In this document: piece by piece, positions 36,801 to 48,826 of the stretch | How positions within the stretch are numbered: position 1 is the first letter of the stretch | How the letters are laid out: every line of letters starts with the position of its first letter | Assembly: GCF_964340395.1 (NCBI RefSeq) | Contig: NC_135564.1 | Span: 1,195,001 to 1,259,000 of the forward strand | Reading direction: 5' to 3' | Origin: Glandiceps talaboti | Taxonomy: Eukaryota > Hemichordata > Enteropneusta > Spengelidae | DNA: 64,000 nucleotides | Notes under the pieces: generated by a model | Told to the model about the DNA's origin: nothing | Seen by the model: the letters and a program-made list of their open reading frames with translations, nothing else | Database searches by the model: none | Position numbers and translations under genes: made by a program

Positions 36801-37834
36801 GTGGTAACAAAATATTTAACTACCTTGTTGTATTTGAAATGGCTGTACAAACATATTATACTGACACTCTTTAAAATTATACAAGTATAACTTACAAACA
36901 TCAACAAGTATTAGGTGAAACATATTAATATGGCGCATTAGCTACTTATACTTGGTTTCTCTTCTAATATTTCCTGTCACAATCAATGTATAACCCTTTT
37001 TTCCGGACCCTATAAAACAATTTACTTAAAATATCAACAAAAATTATATTAACAGGTAAAAATGAGATGTTTTTATATTGTACAGTGCATAACCTAGATA
37101 ATGAATATTCTCCACTGAAACTATTAGCATTAAATTTGCATACAGCAACATATACTTAACATAAATAAATATGAAATGCCCTTGGGGATGTGCATTTGAT
37201 GAGATGCAAGATGGTGGTTTTTTGACTGTCTTCTCATGTCAAGGTTACATTTTGAAAACCAAAACTGTTTAACTTGTGAGCCTTGTGCAAATTATTCTTT
37301 CTGGGCTATTTACTTTTCTGTCACACATTGTATCTGATCACAGGATGATGGACATAAACATGAAACATCAACGAAGTATAAATTCTGTAGAAAAAGGAAA
37401 TAAGTCCTCAATAAAATAAAGACGAAGACATACTGAATCACTGCAATAAATGGCATGAGTTATGATGATAAAATAGGTTTTTAGACTTTTAATCTGACAA
37501 TAGTCAGTTCGTCTGACTTCTTTTAGTCAACTGTTTACTAAGTACCTGTTTGCTCATTCAATGCATAATACATCATAAATAAATATACAGAGATATATTG
37601 AGGTTTAGTAGTCATAGGGTATGTTTATTTATACTATTCAGGGGTTTTTTCATGATCTTGATGACACTTTGTCCTTTGAAGGGGTTTATTAATTAAATTC
37701 CCAGTATAAAACATCTCATATTTTGAAAATAAATATAAATCTCAGACCTACATTGTTTATCTTTCATTTTTCCAAGTCTCACTGCTTAATAGATGAGTCA
37801 AGCACACTGCAGAGATCTGAGTGCTATTCCAGTA
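33816..37834. other. Long unannotated AT-rich stretch with an octamer pair
   Basis: Four kilobases contain no recognised gene or tandem repeat. Two exact ATGCAAAT octamers lie at 35136-35143 and 35156-35163, 20 bp apart. The largest frame, 35136-35420 (+, 94 codons), has no recognisable domain and overlaps them. Confidence 0.5.
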
Positions 37835-38470
37835 TAAAAAAGTGCTATGTAATATGTATTACTATTACAATTAGCAAATATACTTGACTATCTGTATGAT
37901 CATTAATTTTCCTGTCTTCTTGAATCAAAATATAAATTTTATACTGCAATATTTTATACATTCAATTGAGAGAAAGTGCCATCTAAAATATGTATCATTA
38001 TAATTATCAAATAAACTTGAGTATGTATGATTACTATTTCTGCTGTCTTTTCCTTGTATCATCATATATCATATTTAATACCGCAATATTTTACACATTA
38101 AATTGTGAGAACGTGCTATGTAAAATATGTATTCTTGTAATTATAAAATATGTGTAGAGTACTTCTGCAGTCTCTTTTTGTATTAACTTATATAATTGTT
38201 TAATTTTATATTGCAAAATTCTATATATATAATTGTGAGAATGTTCTATGAAAAATATTTATTTTCATGATAATCAAATATACTTGACAAAGTATGATTA
38301 TTTCTGCAGTCTCTTTTTTTATCATATTATATACTGCAATATCAACTGATATAATTCAATAGTGAGAAAGTGCTATGTAAAATATGTATTTATCATTTCT
38401 ACTCTCACTCAGGTTCTTTTATTAAAATGTATATTTTAAACTCAAATATCCTACACATTCTATAAAAAAC
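37835..38470. repeat. AT-rich ~130-bp tandem repeat x 5
   Basis: Copies are anchored by GTGCTATGTAAAATATGTAT or variants at 37842, 37976, 38113, 38244 and 38370, spaced 127-137 bp. Each contains AAATA.ACTTGA, TTTCTGC.GTCT and TACTGCAATAT. The copies are diverged, so the array is old. Confidence 0.88.
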
Positions 38471-39470
38471 TATACTTGATTTTATTCTATTTATTACACT
38501 CAAATGATAATATGGATGCTGGTAATATTTTTATAACAATGTATTGACTAGAACATCAGAAACTGTCCCAATTCAAATGAAACGAGAACTTAAATCCAGA
38601 AATAGTTCAACATGAATTGTACCTTGTAAAATCTACTTGACCTTGCACTCTTATGGCATCGCTGACTCCCCAGTGTCAGTCGTCTTCATTAAGTTCAAAA
38701 CTATCCTGTACATACAAAACATCTTATGGCTTGTATACTTCAGCCTAATGAAATGAACTTTAACCCTAAAGCTAGTGTGTACACTATCATGCACATGAGG
38801 GTCGTGGATTGAGTCACGCAAGTGTTTTTACTATCCAAATACATTGAGGCAGAAAGCATTTTTAAAACCAATTTCTTATATTTCTGCCACTATTTCAAGA
38901 TATTAGACATGAAATACAAGTTCAATAGGTATGAATCAGCAATTCTATCCCTTTAAGTTTGAGTGGATTTCTCCTTTTTTATGATTTTAATAGTGTTATA
39001 AAAACGTTATTGTTTAATACTGGGATATATCTTCTAACAATATGTTTAGCAACAAGTACTTGTCTTTTATTTTATCATTAATTCAATATAATACAATATA
39101 ACACAATTTATTTCAATTCAAATGTAATTTATGTCAATTTAATTGTTAAAACTTTCGAAGCAGAAAGTTTAAAACAACTGATTTGTGTGTATTATTTTCT
39201 TTTAGCTATATCCAGAAGGAAAGTGAAGAGACCATTTACATGTACGACATGACGCTGCCATTTTAACATTACTATAGTTCACTTGATTTGTTCTGTATTC
39301 TCCATTTATGTGCTCTGTTCGCCTATGTAGGCATTGACATGGTTTTATTCATACTGAATTCAAATCAGAATCTGCAATGCCTACTACTAAGAATCTAAAC
39401 CATATACACGTACATAGAACGTCAATGAAACAACTACATAGTGCTCCCAGTTGAATTAGTCGTACCATTT
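38471..39470. other. Unannotated AT-rich DNA
   Basis: No gene or repeat is recognised. There is a low-complexity AATTCAATATAATACAATATA stretch near 39080-39130. Confidence 0.5.
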
Positions 39471-39795
39471 CATGTTTATTTCATCAAGGTGATAAACAAA
39501 TTATGTAAATTTTACAAATAACAATTGTGTACCCCAGGCAAAACAGTAGAGTACTATTGATTACAAATTATTACATGTTTATTTCATCAAGTTGATAAAA
39601 GAATGACGCACATTTTACCAAAAAAAATTGTGTACGCCAGGAAAAACAGTACAGTACTCTGGATTACAAATTATTGCATGTTTATTTCATCAAGTTGTTA
39701 AATGAATGACGTACATTTTACAAAATAACAAGAAACAGTATGGTTGGATTTGCCAAATTATTACTGTAACATTATTTCATCAAGGTGGTTACTAA
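39471..39795. repeat. ~103-bp tandem repeat x 3-4
   Basis: CATGTTTATTTCATCAAG(G/T)T starts copies at 39471, 39574 and 39677, exactly 103 bp apart, with a partial fourth near 39768. Units share ACATTTTAC, AATTGTGTAC, CCAGG.AAAACAGTA and GGATTACAAATTATT. Confidence 0.93.
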
Positions 39796-40379
39796 ATGCA
39801 TATTTCGCGAAGTAACATTTGTGTGACAGAGGAGTGGGGGAGCTGAGACAATGAAACATAAATGTTTCACTATATAGAAATTTAGCAATCACAAATTTGG
39901 AAACTCCCACTCCTGTGGACATAAAGTTTTGTGGTTATGCTAGGAAATGATGAGATGCATTTTATCCATCGTAAGCCAGAACATATTTTTAACTAACACA
40001 ACAACAAATCCACCATCTTTCTTGTGGTGTGTCTCAGATGGAATCATAAAAAAGTGTATTGTTTTACAAGATCAAAGATACATTTTATCTGTATTGTTCT
40101 CAGCAAGCACCAACAGGAATGTGACCGATTTCAGTACATCAATCTTATTTTAATACACACACAAAAAAGAAATTAGTCATCAGTTGAAAAACTATGGAAA
40201 TAAGCAATCAATATACTACTACAGTAGATACACATCTAGATTCATGAGTCGAACATTCCATTCATCATAATTACTTCTATTTAAATATAAATAATATATT
40301 AATTGTAGTTTAACTTGTTTCTGTTTGACGTCATACTGTTACAGTGTACATGTAGAGATAAAATTATGTAATGTATATA
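39796..40379. other. Unannotated AT-rich DNA with one consensus CRE
   Basis: A perfect TGACGTCA lies at 40326-40333, about 50 bp before the TGATGTCA-rich array. No gene is recognised; a 68-codon frame at 39947-40153 (+) has no recognisable domain. Confidence 0.5.
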
Positions 40380-40782
40380 TTGTTATTACATGTATGATGT
40401 CATAATCAATGTTATTACATGTATGATGTCATAATCAACGTTATTACATGTATAATGTCATAATCAATGTTATTATATGTATGTCATAATCAATGTTATT
40501 ATATGTATGATGTAATAATCAACGTTATTACATGTATGATGTCATAATCAATGTTATTACATGTATGTCATAATCAATGTTATTACACTTATGTCATAAT
40601 CATCTTTATTATATGTATGATGTCATAATCAATGTTAGTACATGTATAATATCATAATCAATGTTATTACGTGTATGATGTCATAATTAATGTTATTACG
40701 TGTATGATGTCATAATTAATGTTATTACATGTATGATGTCATAATCAATGTTATTACATGACTGTATGATGTCATAATCCAT
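40380..40782. repeat. 29-bp minisatellite, 14 copies
   Basis: The unit is TGTTATTACATGTATGATG plus TCATAATCAA (29 bp). Fourteen copies can be counted. Several lack GATG or GATGTC and are a few bases shorter, and one near 40756 has a 4-bp insertion. Nearly every unit carries TGATGTCATAA, close to a CRE/bZIP site. Confidence 0.96.
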
Positions 40783-41555
40783 TTTTGTACTTGGACATGT
40801 TTCTCCATATCTTGTAATGGTAGAAATCTCACCAGGTGTTTGAACATAATGATATAAAAATGACATTATTTGGCTACCATAAAATTTGAAAAATGTCACA
40901 GCCAGGGGTACCTAGTGATTTTGTGTATACTTTAACAACTGTTATATCACATGAAACTCCAAAATAAGTAAGACTGAATTATGCATATTTTATATTATGT
41001 ACACTGGTCTACAATAACCAAAAATAGGGCCTTAGTTACCAACTGTGCTGCTTAAGATTAACACCTTTAATAATCCAGATAAAAATTCCTGTTGCATGGA
41101 AAATGTAGGAATATAGAGATGAAATTCTTACTTTATAATGACCCTTTCCTGCATGAAAATTGAATTGCAGTGAAATCCAAATGACAAGGCTGGAGATCAT
41201 ACTGGAGTAAAAGCTTCAGAATAACACAGAGTAAATTGCCTTCCACATGAAGGGATATATGAACATATTGCAATGTCATTCATTCTTTAGCAATGAAACC
41301 AGCCAGATATAACTCTATTGTGAATACATCCAAGTAAGCTGTACAGTATATGATTACATGTACATGCATGTTAACGGCAAATCAATGCTGGAATAGTGTG
41401 TGGACTGATTTCAAGGGGAAAAAGGTATAAATGCCATAGATACAGCCATGTATTGCAGTAGAACATTAACTGCATTTTGTAACACATTATCGGATTTTTG
41501 ATCTTACAAAATTCTGTTTACAACTACAACAAATGGCTTCTTGTGCTATCACACT
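40783..41555. other. Unannotated AT-rich DNA
   Basis: No gene or repeat is recognised between the two minisatellites. Confidence 0.55.
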
Positions 41556-42976
41556 TGGCATTCACCTCCAAACCATTAATATTCACCTACAACCCATTGG
41601 CATTCACCTATAACCCATTGGCATTCACCTACACCCATTAATATTCACCTACAACCCATTGGCATTCACCTACAACCCATTGGCATTCACCTACAACCCA
41701 TTAATATTCACCTACAACCCATTGGTATTCACCTACAACCCATTAATATTCACCTACAACCCATTGGCATTCACCTACAACCCATTGGCATTCACCTACA
41801 ACCCATTAATATTCACCTACAACCCATTGGCATTCACCTACAACCCATTAATATTCACCTATAACCCATTGGCATTCACCTACAACCCATTAATATTCAC
41901 CTACAACCCATTGGCATTCACCTACAACCCATTAATATTTACCTATAACCCATTGGTATTCACCTACAACCCATTAATATTCACCTATAACCCATTGGCA
42001 TTCACCTACACCCATTAATATTCACCTATAACCCATTGGCATTCACCTACAACCCATTGGCATTCACCTACACCCATTAATATTCACCTATAACCCATTG
42101 GCATTCACCTATAACCCATTGGCATTCACCTACACCCATTAATATTCACCTACAACCCATTGGCATTCACCTACAACCCATTGGCATTCACCTACAACCC
42201 ATTAATATTCACCTACAACCCATTAATATTCACCTACAACCCATTGGCATTCACCTACAACCCATTAATATTCACCTATAACCCATTGGCATTCACCTAC
42301 AACCCATTAATATTCACCTACAACCCATTGGCATTCACCTACAACCCATTAATATTTACCTATAACCCATTGGTATTCACCTACAACCCATTAATATTCA
42401 CCTACAACCCATTGGCATTCACCTACACCCATTAATATTCACCTATAACCCATTGGCATTCACCTACAACCCATTGGCATTCACCTACAACCCATTAATA
42501 TTCACCTATAACCCATTAATATTCACCTACAACCCATTGGCATTCACCTATAACCCATTAATATTCACCTACAACCCATTGGCATTCACCTACAACCCAT
42601 TAATATTCACCTACAACCCATTAATATTCACCTATAACCCATTGGCATTCACCTACAACCCATTGGTATTCACCTACACCCATTAATATTCACCTATAAC
42701 CCATTGGCATTCACCTACAACCCATTGGTATTCATCTACAACCCATTAATATTCACCTACACCCATTGGCATTCACCTACAACCCATTGGTCTTCACCTA
42801 CAACCCATTGGCAATCACCTACAACCCATTGGCATTCACCTACAACCCATTGGCAATCACCTACAACCCATTAATATTCACCTACACCCATTGGTATTCA
42901 CCTACACCCATTGGCATTCACCTACAACCCATTGGTATTCACCTACAACCCATTGGTATTCACCTACAACCCATTT
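41556..42976. repeat. 21-bp minisatellite, ~67 copies, with higher-order structure
   Basis: The unit is CATTCACCTACAACCCATTG plus G, in two main variants ending ATTGGCA or ATTAATA and a minor ATTGGTA. Some units lack one base (CTACACCC) and are 20 bp. Because 21 is divisible by 3, plus-strand frames of 70-119 codons encoding FTYNPL(A/I/V) heptads open and are then broken at each 20-bp unit (41659-42018, 42160-42435, 42453-42686, 42766-42978). The breaks and lack of context argue against a protein. A block of variants recurs 417 bp apart. Confidence 0.97.
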
Positions 42977-43009
42977 AATACATTTTACCTATTAGTGTCA
43001 TTACAAGTA

Positions 43010-43275
43010 GTCCCCACACATGGAGTCTACCTATAACATATTACACATGTGTTTGCTTATCACACACATGGCATTTACTTATCATACATGTCATGCAATT
43101 ATTACACACAGCATGATTTACACATGGTGCTTGATTATCACATGGCATTCAATTATTACACATGCTGGTAACGTATCATACACATGGCATTCAATTATTA
43201 CACATGCTGGTAACGTATCATACACATGGCATTCAATTATTACACATGCTGGTAACTTATCACACACATGGCATT
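43010..43275. repeat. 42-bp tandem repeat x 3 with decayed flanking copies
   Basis: Three near-identical units of CATTCAATTATTACACATGC followed by TGGTAACGTATCATACACATGG (42 bp) lie at about 43145-43275. Diverged copies rich in CACATGGCATT extend upstream to 43010, directly after the 21-bp array. The period is exactly twice 21, but the sequence is only loosely related to that array. Confidence 0.92.
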
Positions 43276-43357
43276 CAAGTATTATATGGCTTCTCTAAAA
43301 TGCTATATAATAATATGATAAGAACCAGTGTTTACCTCTATACCATAGTCATATTGG

Positions 43358-43359
<2 letters not shown>

Positions 43360-43398
<39 letters not shown>
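43360..43398. repeat. (CA)n microsatellite, ~39 bp
   Basis: An uninterrupted CA dinucleotide run. Confidence 0.98.
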
Positions 43399-43400
<2 letters not shown>

Positions 43401-44849
43401 TGTTTTTCTGTCACAATATCATAACACATATCAGTCAGTTGTTCTGATCAGGAAAATAAAACGTTCACAATTAAATTAGGTGATAAATTACTAGAAATTG
43501 CTCAGTGAAAATGAAATTAAAGTCTCTCGATACAATGGCTTTCACTTGATCGAATGGAGGAATTTTTAATTATTGCCTTGTCTGTTAGATATTTAAGTTG
43601 GTATTTCTTTATGGAAAAAAAAGAACTTTGTGGTTTTGAAATAATAATCAGATAATCATGAGGCTATGCTATTATGTTTGTGTCTAAATGCCATGTCAAT
43701 ACAGTAGAGCTGTCAGAAGTAAAACTGTTAACGGACATGTTTAGTCTGACAAGGTCCAAGAGTTACTACTGGCATATCATGTCCTCCTAAGTATGGACAG
43801 CTGTTTATGTAGCCCCCACCTATCATCAATTTCAGTCAAATATCATCTCGATTTCATCTTATGTTATTCCATGTGACTGCTTCTAAATATGTCCCTCTTT
43901 TGTCACACAATAAATACACAAGATATGTCTGTCCAAAGAACTTTATGTTTAACACTGAGTGAAAGATAACGTATTAATTTATTTATAATTATTTTCACTT
44001 CATTATCTTATTTATCATGTACTTGTTTATTTAGATATCTAGTCATTTTGTATGACTTTAGCTTTCTAGTGTCTAATATGACAATTGCAAACGTTTATAA
44101 GGTCAGTGGTCATAGTACTGAATATAAAAGGATTGATTGATTACGTATGTTAAAAAAATATAATTATATATATATTAACAATTACTTAGTACACATTTTT
44201 CTCAATGCAAATATTGTATATTTTAACAGAGAGACAACTCTGTCACAATTCATTGCAAGATATATAAACTTTTATTATCTTCAAATTATGTTCTGACAGA
44301 GCTAAATTTACTTCGACTGTCAGAAAGTTCACTCCAACTAACCTGATAGCATCCTCTTTATGCAGAATGTCATGACTTTTATCTTAATTGTATCTTGAAC
44401 ATGGAAAGATTCACTGACTGCTTTAAAACATATGAATAACAACAAGTTTTGCATGACATATGTTACACTTACTCGGCAAAACATCTCGCCTTTGCACGAC
44501 TGATTTCAACAAATTCAGTTCTCACATGCAGAATGACAAATGATTTGGGAGTGACAGGCACACAGATGGAGCTCTTACCCTGAGTACAGCCCTTCAAGGC
44601 CATCGGGGCTAATAAAAGAACAAACAGCATTTACCATCTACAGGTAGATAATATCTGATTTATTTTGCCAAAGACTAAATACATACATTAGCAGCCATTT
44701 TGTATATTATTCTTACTTTGACATAGCAAGTTTAGCTAGTCTGCTATCTAACAAATTTGTACTTCGCCGATCTTCATTTCTCTTAATATTTAAAAAGTAC
44801 ATTGTATTGGTTTGAGATTTCACATACACCTGTTAGACCAACAAAAAAA
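43399..44849. other. Unannotated AT-rich DNA
   Basis: One GC-richer block at about 44575-44612 (CTGAGTACAGCCCTTCAAGG onward) may be a repeat fragment, because it faintly resembles the block at 25.24 kb (CTGAGTACAACCTCAGCCCT). No gene is recognised. Confidence 0.5.
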
Positions 44850-45150
44850 AGAATTGTTTCTGGTCAGGACAGTTTGTCTAAAATGGTGTGATGGCCTGTC
44901 ACACTCAATCTACTATTTATGGCAGTTACTGTTCGTTTTATTTAGTACTTTAGAGCAAGTGTGTATGTGGGGCAGATGTCATTTGCTTGTTCATGATGGG
45001 CTCTGCAGTTGTCTTCACTGAAGTAGGGAGGGTTATTTTGTGTTTCCCCATGGATCTGCAGGCTGCATGGGCTGAACAAATTTAACACACACAAAAAAAG
45101 ACCAACGCGAGGGTATTTAAGTGATGCGTGCGCTGACCAGAAACAATTCT
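44850..45150. mobile_element. Inverted-repeat element, 18-bp exact arms, ~300 bp
   Basis: AGAATTGTTTCTGGTCAG at 44850-44867 is exactly reverse-complemented at 45133-45150, and an A-rich run outside the left arm is mirrored by a T-rich run outside the right one. The interior is GC-richer than its surroundings. Overlapping frames (44812-45021 + and 44942-45235 -) are unrecognised. It fits a non-autonomous element or fold-back unit; no target-site duplication was identified. Confidence 0.6.
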
Positions 45151-45422
45151 CTCTCTTTTTTGCCTTATTATAACTGCTTAGCAAGAACAAGTGACATTGT
45201 GGATTAGCTACCAAAAATAATCTATAAACAAACATGTTTCACATTTACTGCCACATTGAAATAGAAGTTCAAATCAGGTTTTAAAATTAAAGAGTAGAAA
45301 GCACTTGACAGAGCACATACCTCCACCAATGCTGAACAATAACCAAGAAGGGCACCCTCAAGGGTTGGAGCTCATTGGCTGACATTCATAATGCCACGGC
45401 TACACTAAACTCTTCCTTACAA

Positions 45423-45444
45423 TCTAGATCTAGATCTAGATCTA
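45423..45444. repeat. (CTAGAT)n, 20-bp perfect palindrome
   Basis: TAGATCTAGATCTAGATCTA at 45425-45444 is a tandem hexamer and also self-complementary, so it can extrude as a cruciform. Confidence 0.95.
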
Positions 45445-47261
45445 CCATATCTGATCATCACCAAAATCTTATAAATCGGTCTTTGTCGCACAGACAATCT
45501 TGCCACCAATCTACTTTACTGTCGATCCATCCATATTTTTTTTGAGATATCAGGCTGACAAACACTCACACAAACAAAATATTGGTGAAAACAACTCAAA
45601 AGGCAAAGGTAAAATAAAGCAATTGCTCCACAATAAATATACTATAATCTCATCAAAAGTGTATTACAACACAAAAATGTATTTTGCACAAGAAATGTGC
45701 AGGCAAACATCAAACTAGAAAAGGGTAGTCCCCACTTTGAATGGGAATACAGTTTAATAGTGGTTTACACTTACAAATTACAGTACACTAGGGAGCAGAA
45801 CACAATGGCCTCATCTGTCTAAAACCAGGCACGAATCAAATAAACTTCAAACTATATCATAAATCTATAACAGTATGACATCATTTAGTCTTATTTCTTA
45901 CACCTGTCTCCTCTTGGGAGATCAATTTGTCTTGTCAGGCCATCAGTTCTGCAAATGTAATATTTATAGTGGTGGTGGGTGTCATTCAAGGTTTGCTTTG
46001 TCTTCTGCATTGCAACCTGTAGGGACCACCGTTTTACCAGGGTCTGAAAATACACTTCTAGACTGAGTCAAATTATTCAAATAGTAGATCCAATCTTCTG
46101 AGTAATAAATTTTCATAATTTCACTCTCTATGTATTTCATTCTTCTACATGTACGTCAACCTGTTGGTGTGTTACTGTCTCTTACCACAGTCTCTTACCA
46201 GACACTGTATTTTTAAAGTATCAATTATTCATTGTAAAAACAATGTAGTCTTACTCTGAATATACTTAATTATCATTCCTAAGCTGTAATGAGTTCAGTC
46301 TGCCCTGAATTTCGGTAATAAGAGTTAATTAAAATGTAATTTAGAAGGAGAGTTGAGGACAAACGTACTCTGACTAAGTGATGTCTGCATATTATTACTT
46401 GCCCGGAAATCATGCAGTCCTCTGGGCACAAGTAACATGACAGCAAACTACAGTACCTGGAAATGAAGAGTGGGTCCCAGACAAGCACTTTGCATAACAT
46501 TTCGTTTATGAATAAGCAACCAAAGTATGACATTACAATATACTTACTTTGGAACAGTAAATAACCAAGGTATATTTAAACCAACACATCAATTTTGCCC
46601 CTGAATTTTGAACTTGCACCCATCAAAGTAGCACTGAGTACAGGAAGTCAGAGTTCTTTTGAAGCACCGTAGAAACTCCATGTCAGCTTTGAGGTTGGTT
46701 GACCAGTCTTTATATATCTATGTATATTTCAAATTATGAAGTACACACCAACTACTACCTTGGAATAAAACTTGCTAATTACACAAAATATACATAATTG
46801 AATTGATATCTTTTAAACAGTTTGTTTTTGTTCTTTCCTCTTTTTATTTTTACATATTTTTACACAGGTTTATTGGATTCATTTGAACATTTTGTTCATT
46901 TTCTGTATTCTTATTCTTTGCTTCATACTTTCTGTACTTCAGCCCTTTAAAAAGACGGTTGAAATGTCTTGGATTCAAATAAAGCAGAAGTTTTAACCAG
47001 ACTTGGACTTGTCCTTTTATTCAAACTCTTATCAGTTATGTTGCTGCTAATTGTGATAACTATATACTAGTACATTCAACAATTCACAGGAAACCAATAC
47101 TTTTTATATATAGTACAGAGAATTCTCACTATGTACTGTGTATACGTTGACAATAAGAGTTTTGCACTCACTGACTAAGTTTTGTTCCTAAACTAGGTGG
47201 GGTCAGTAAACCAGAACCAAGTAATTTTTGTAGGCCCAATAACATTTCTATTTACAGGGAA
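45445..47261. other. Unannotated AT-rich DNA
   Basis: There is a short duplication GTCTCTTACCA(CA) near 46169-46200. Frames of 63-84 codons (45500-45718 +, 45875-46066 +, 46279-46533 -) have no recognisable domain. An AATAAA at about 46978-46983 has no gene to terminate. Confidence 0.5.
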
Positions 47262-47965
47262 TTCAAATATGCCATTCCTGATGTGTACTAAACAAGATAG
47301 TGTGGCATGGAGAAAACAGTGCAAATGTTAAATAAATACTAAAATAGTAATATTTCTTAAAAATTCAAATGTTTTCCTCACTTCATTTCAGTCATTGCTG
47401 AACAGGATGGTGTAACATGGAAGAAATAAATGCAATTGTCAAAAAATGACATATTTCCAAGAAATTCAAATGTTTTCTGCATTTCATTCCCAGTGTGTGC
47501 TGAACAGGATGGTGTAACATGGAGGAAACAATGCAACTGTCAAAACAACAGTTACATTTCCTAGAAATTCAAATGTTTTTTCCTCACCCCAGCCCGATTG
47601 TGTGCTGAAGAGGATGGTGTAACACAGAGAATACTGTGCAACTGCCAAAACAACAGTCACAGTTCCTGGAAATTCAAATGTTTTTCCCTCACCCCAGCCC
47701 GATTGTGTGCTGAAGAGGATGGTGTAACACAGAGAATATAGTGCAACTGCCAAAACAACAGTCACAGTTCCTGGAAATTAAAATGTTTTGCCATCACCCC
47801 AGTCCTAATATGTGCTGAACAGGATGGTGTAACATGGAGGAAACAATGCAACTGTCATAATGTCAGTCATATTTCCTGGAAAGTTAAACTTTTTCCCTAA
47901 CGCATTCATGCTAGCTGGACAAGATAGTGTACCATGGAAACGATGTAACTGTCTCAATAACTCTA
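47262..47965. repeat. ~104-bp tandem repeat x 7
   Basis: AACAGGATGGTGTAACATGG or variants anchor copies at about 47291, 47401, 47503, 47608, 47713, 47818 and 47919 (spacing 101-110). Each unit also holds GTGCAACTG.CAAAAC, TTTCCTGGAAATTCAAATG and CACCCCAG. The central copies (47608, 47713) are almost identical while outer copies are progressively diverged, as expected for growth from the middle. The 93-codon minus-strand frame here is an artefact. Confidence 0.95.
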
Positions 47966-48458
47966 TCACAGAGTTGATATATCAACATTGTTTGATGTAC
48001 TTCCTAGCACCTGTACTTTGGGAGGCAAACGACTTCCTGCAAACCATCTCTTAACTACATTACATGTACTGTTTGATACTGTACTATAATATGATGACAT
48101 TTCTCAAAATAGACCTACTGACAGCAAGATTTAATTAAAACAGCATTCCTCGTTCCCTATCTACAATCCATGGCATATCTTACACAGCTTTCAAAAACAT
48201 GTAGATCATAATCAAATTAAATTCCAGGTTTTTTCATAGATTCTCAGAATACTCTAAACAAGCAATACACCTTTGATAAAATCTATCCTCAGTTCATTAT
48301 ATCTGCAAATATCACAAAATCAGAAATTCAAAGATAATTTCTTTCTGGGGAAATAAAATATTTTTGAAGGGGACAGGCACTTTGATATGTACATTATGAG
48401 GTCCCTATGAGGAATTTTCTAGATTAATTTCTGGATTAATGTTATTAATCAGTATAAT
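47966..48458. other. Unannotated AT-rich DNA
   Basis: No gene or repeat is recognised. Confidence 0.55.
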
Positions 48459-48476
48459 CAGTTGTCATGACAACTG
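48459..48476. promoter_or_regulatory. 18-bp palindrome containing an RFX X-box
   Basis: CAGTTGTCATGACAACTG is a perfect 18-bp palindrome. Its inner 14 bases, GTTGTCATGACAAC, fit the RFX X-box pattern GTHNYY-AT-RRNAAC fully and symmetrically, the geometry bound by RFX dimers. No gene lies next to it. Confidence 0.45.
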
Positions 48477-48826
48477 TGTCATTCCGAGATGAAAGATTAC
48501 AAATTGCAGATATAATGAACTCGTATGCAGCTTATTACACTACTGCCATGAACAGGAAACACTTCAAGTGCCAATCCATCAACCTGAAATGACTTGTCAT
48601 ACGTCAAAACTCTTTATGATTATGGAAGTTGTAGGATGCTGGTTAGGAATTGCTGTTCTTCTGCCTTCATTTCCTATAAAAGTGTGGTAACATACTGCCA
48701 TGCAATATGCTCACACTTCAAATATAATTATGGTTACACTTTTCACAAATGCAAATGGCAGTGACACTGATTTTTGCAATATATTCAATAAGCTCTTGTG
48801 TGTAACTAAAATAACCAGTGTGTCAT
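48477..48826. other. Unannotated AT-rich DNA
   Basis: No gene or repeat is recognised between the X-box-like palindrome and the hairpin element. Confidence 0.55.

Noticed and set aside
46970-46990. Polyadenylation signal AATAAA as the end of a gene
   Set aside because: The hexamer is frequent in AT-rich DNA and no upstream coding exon can be identified.
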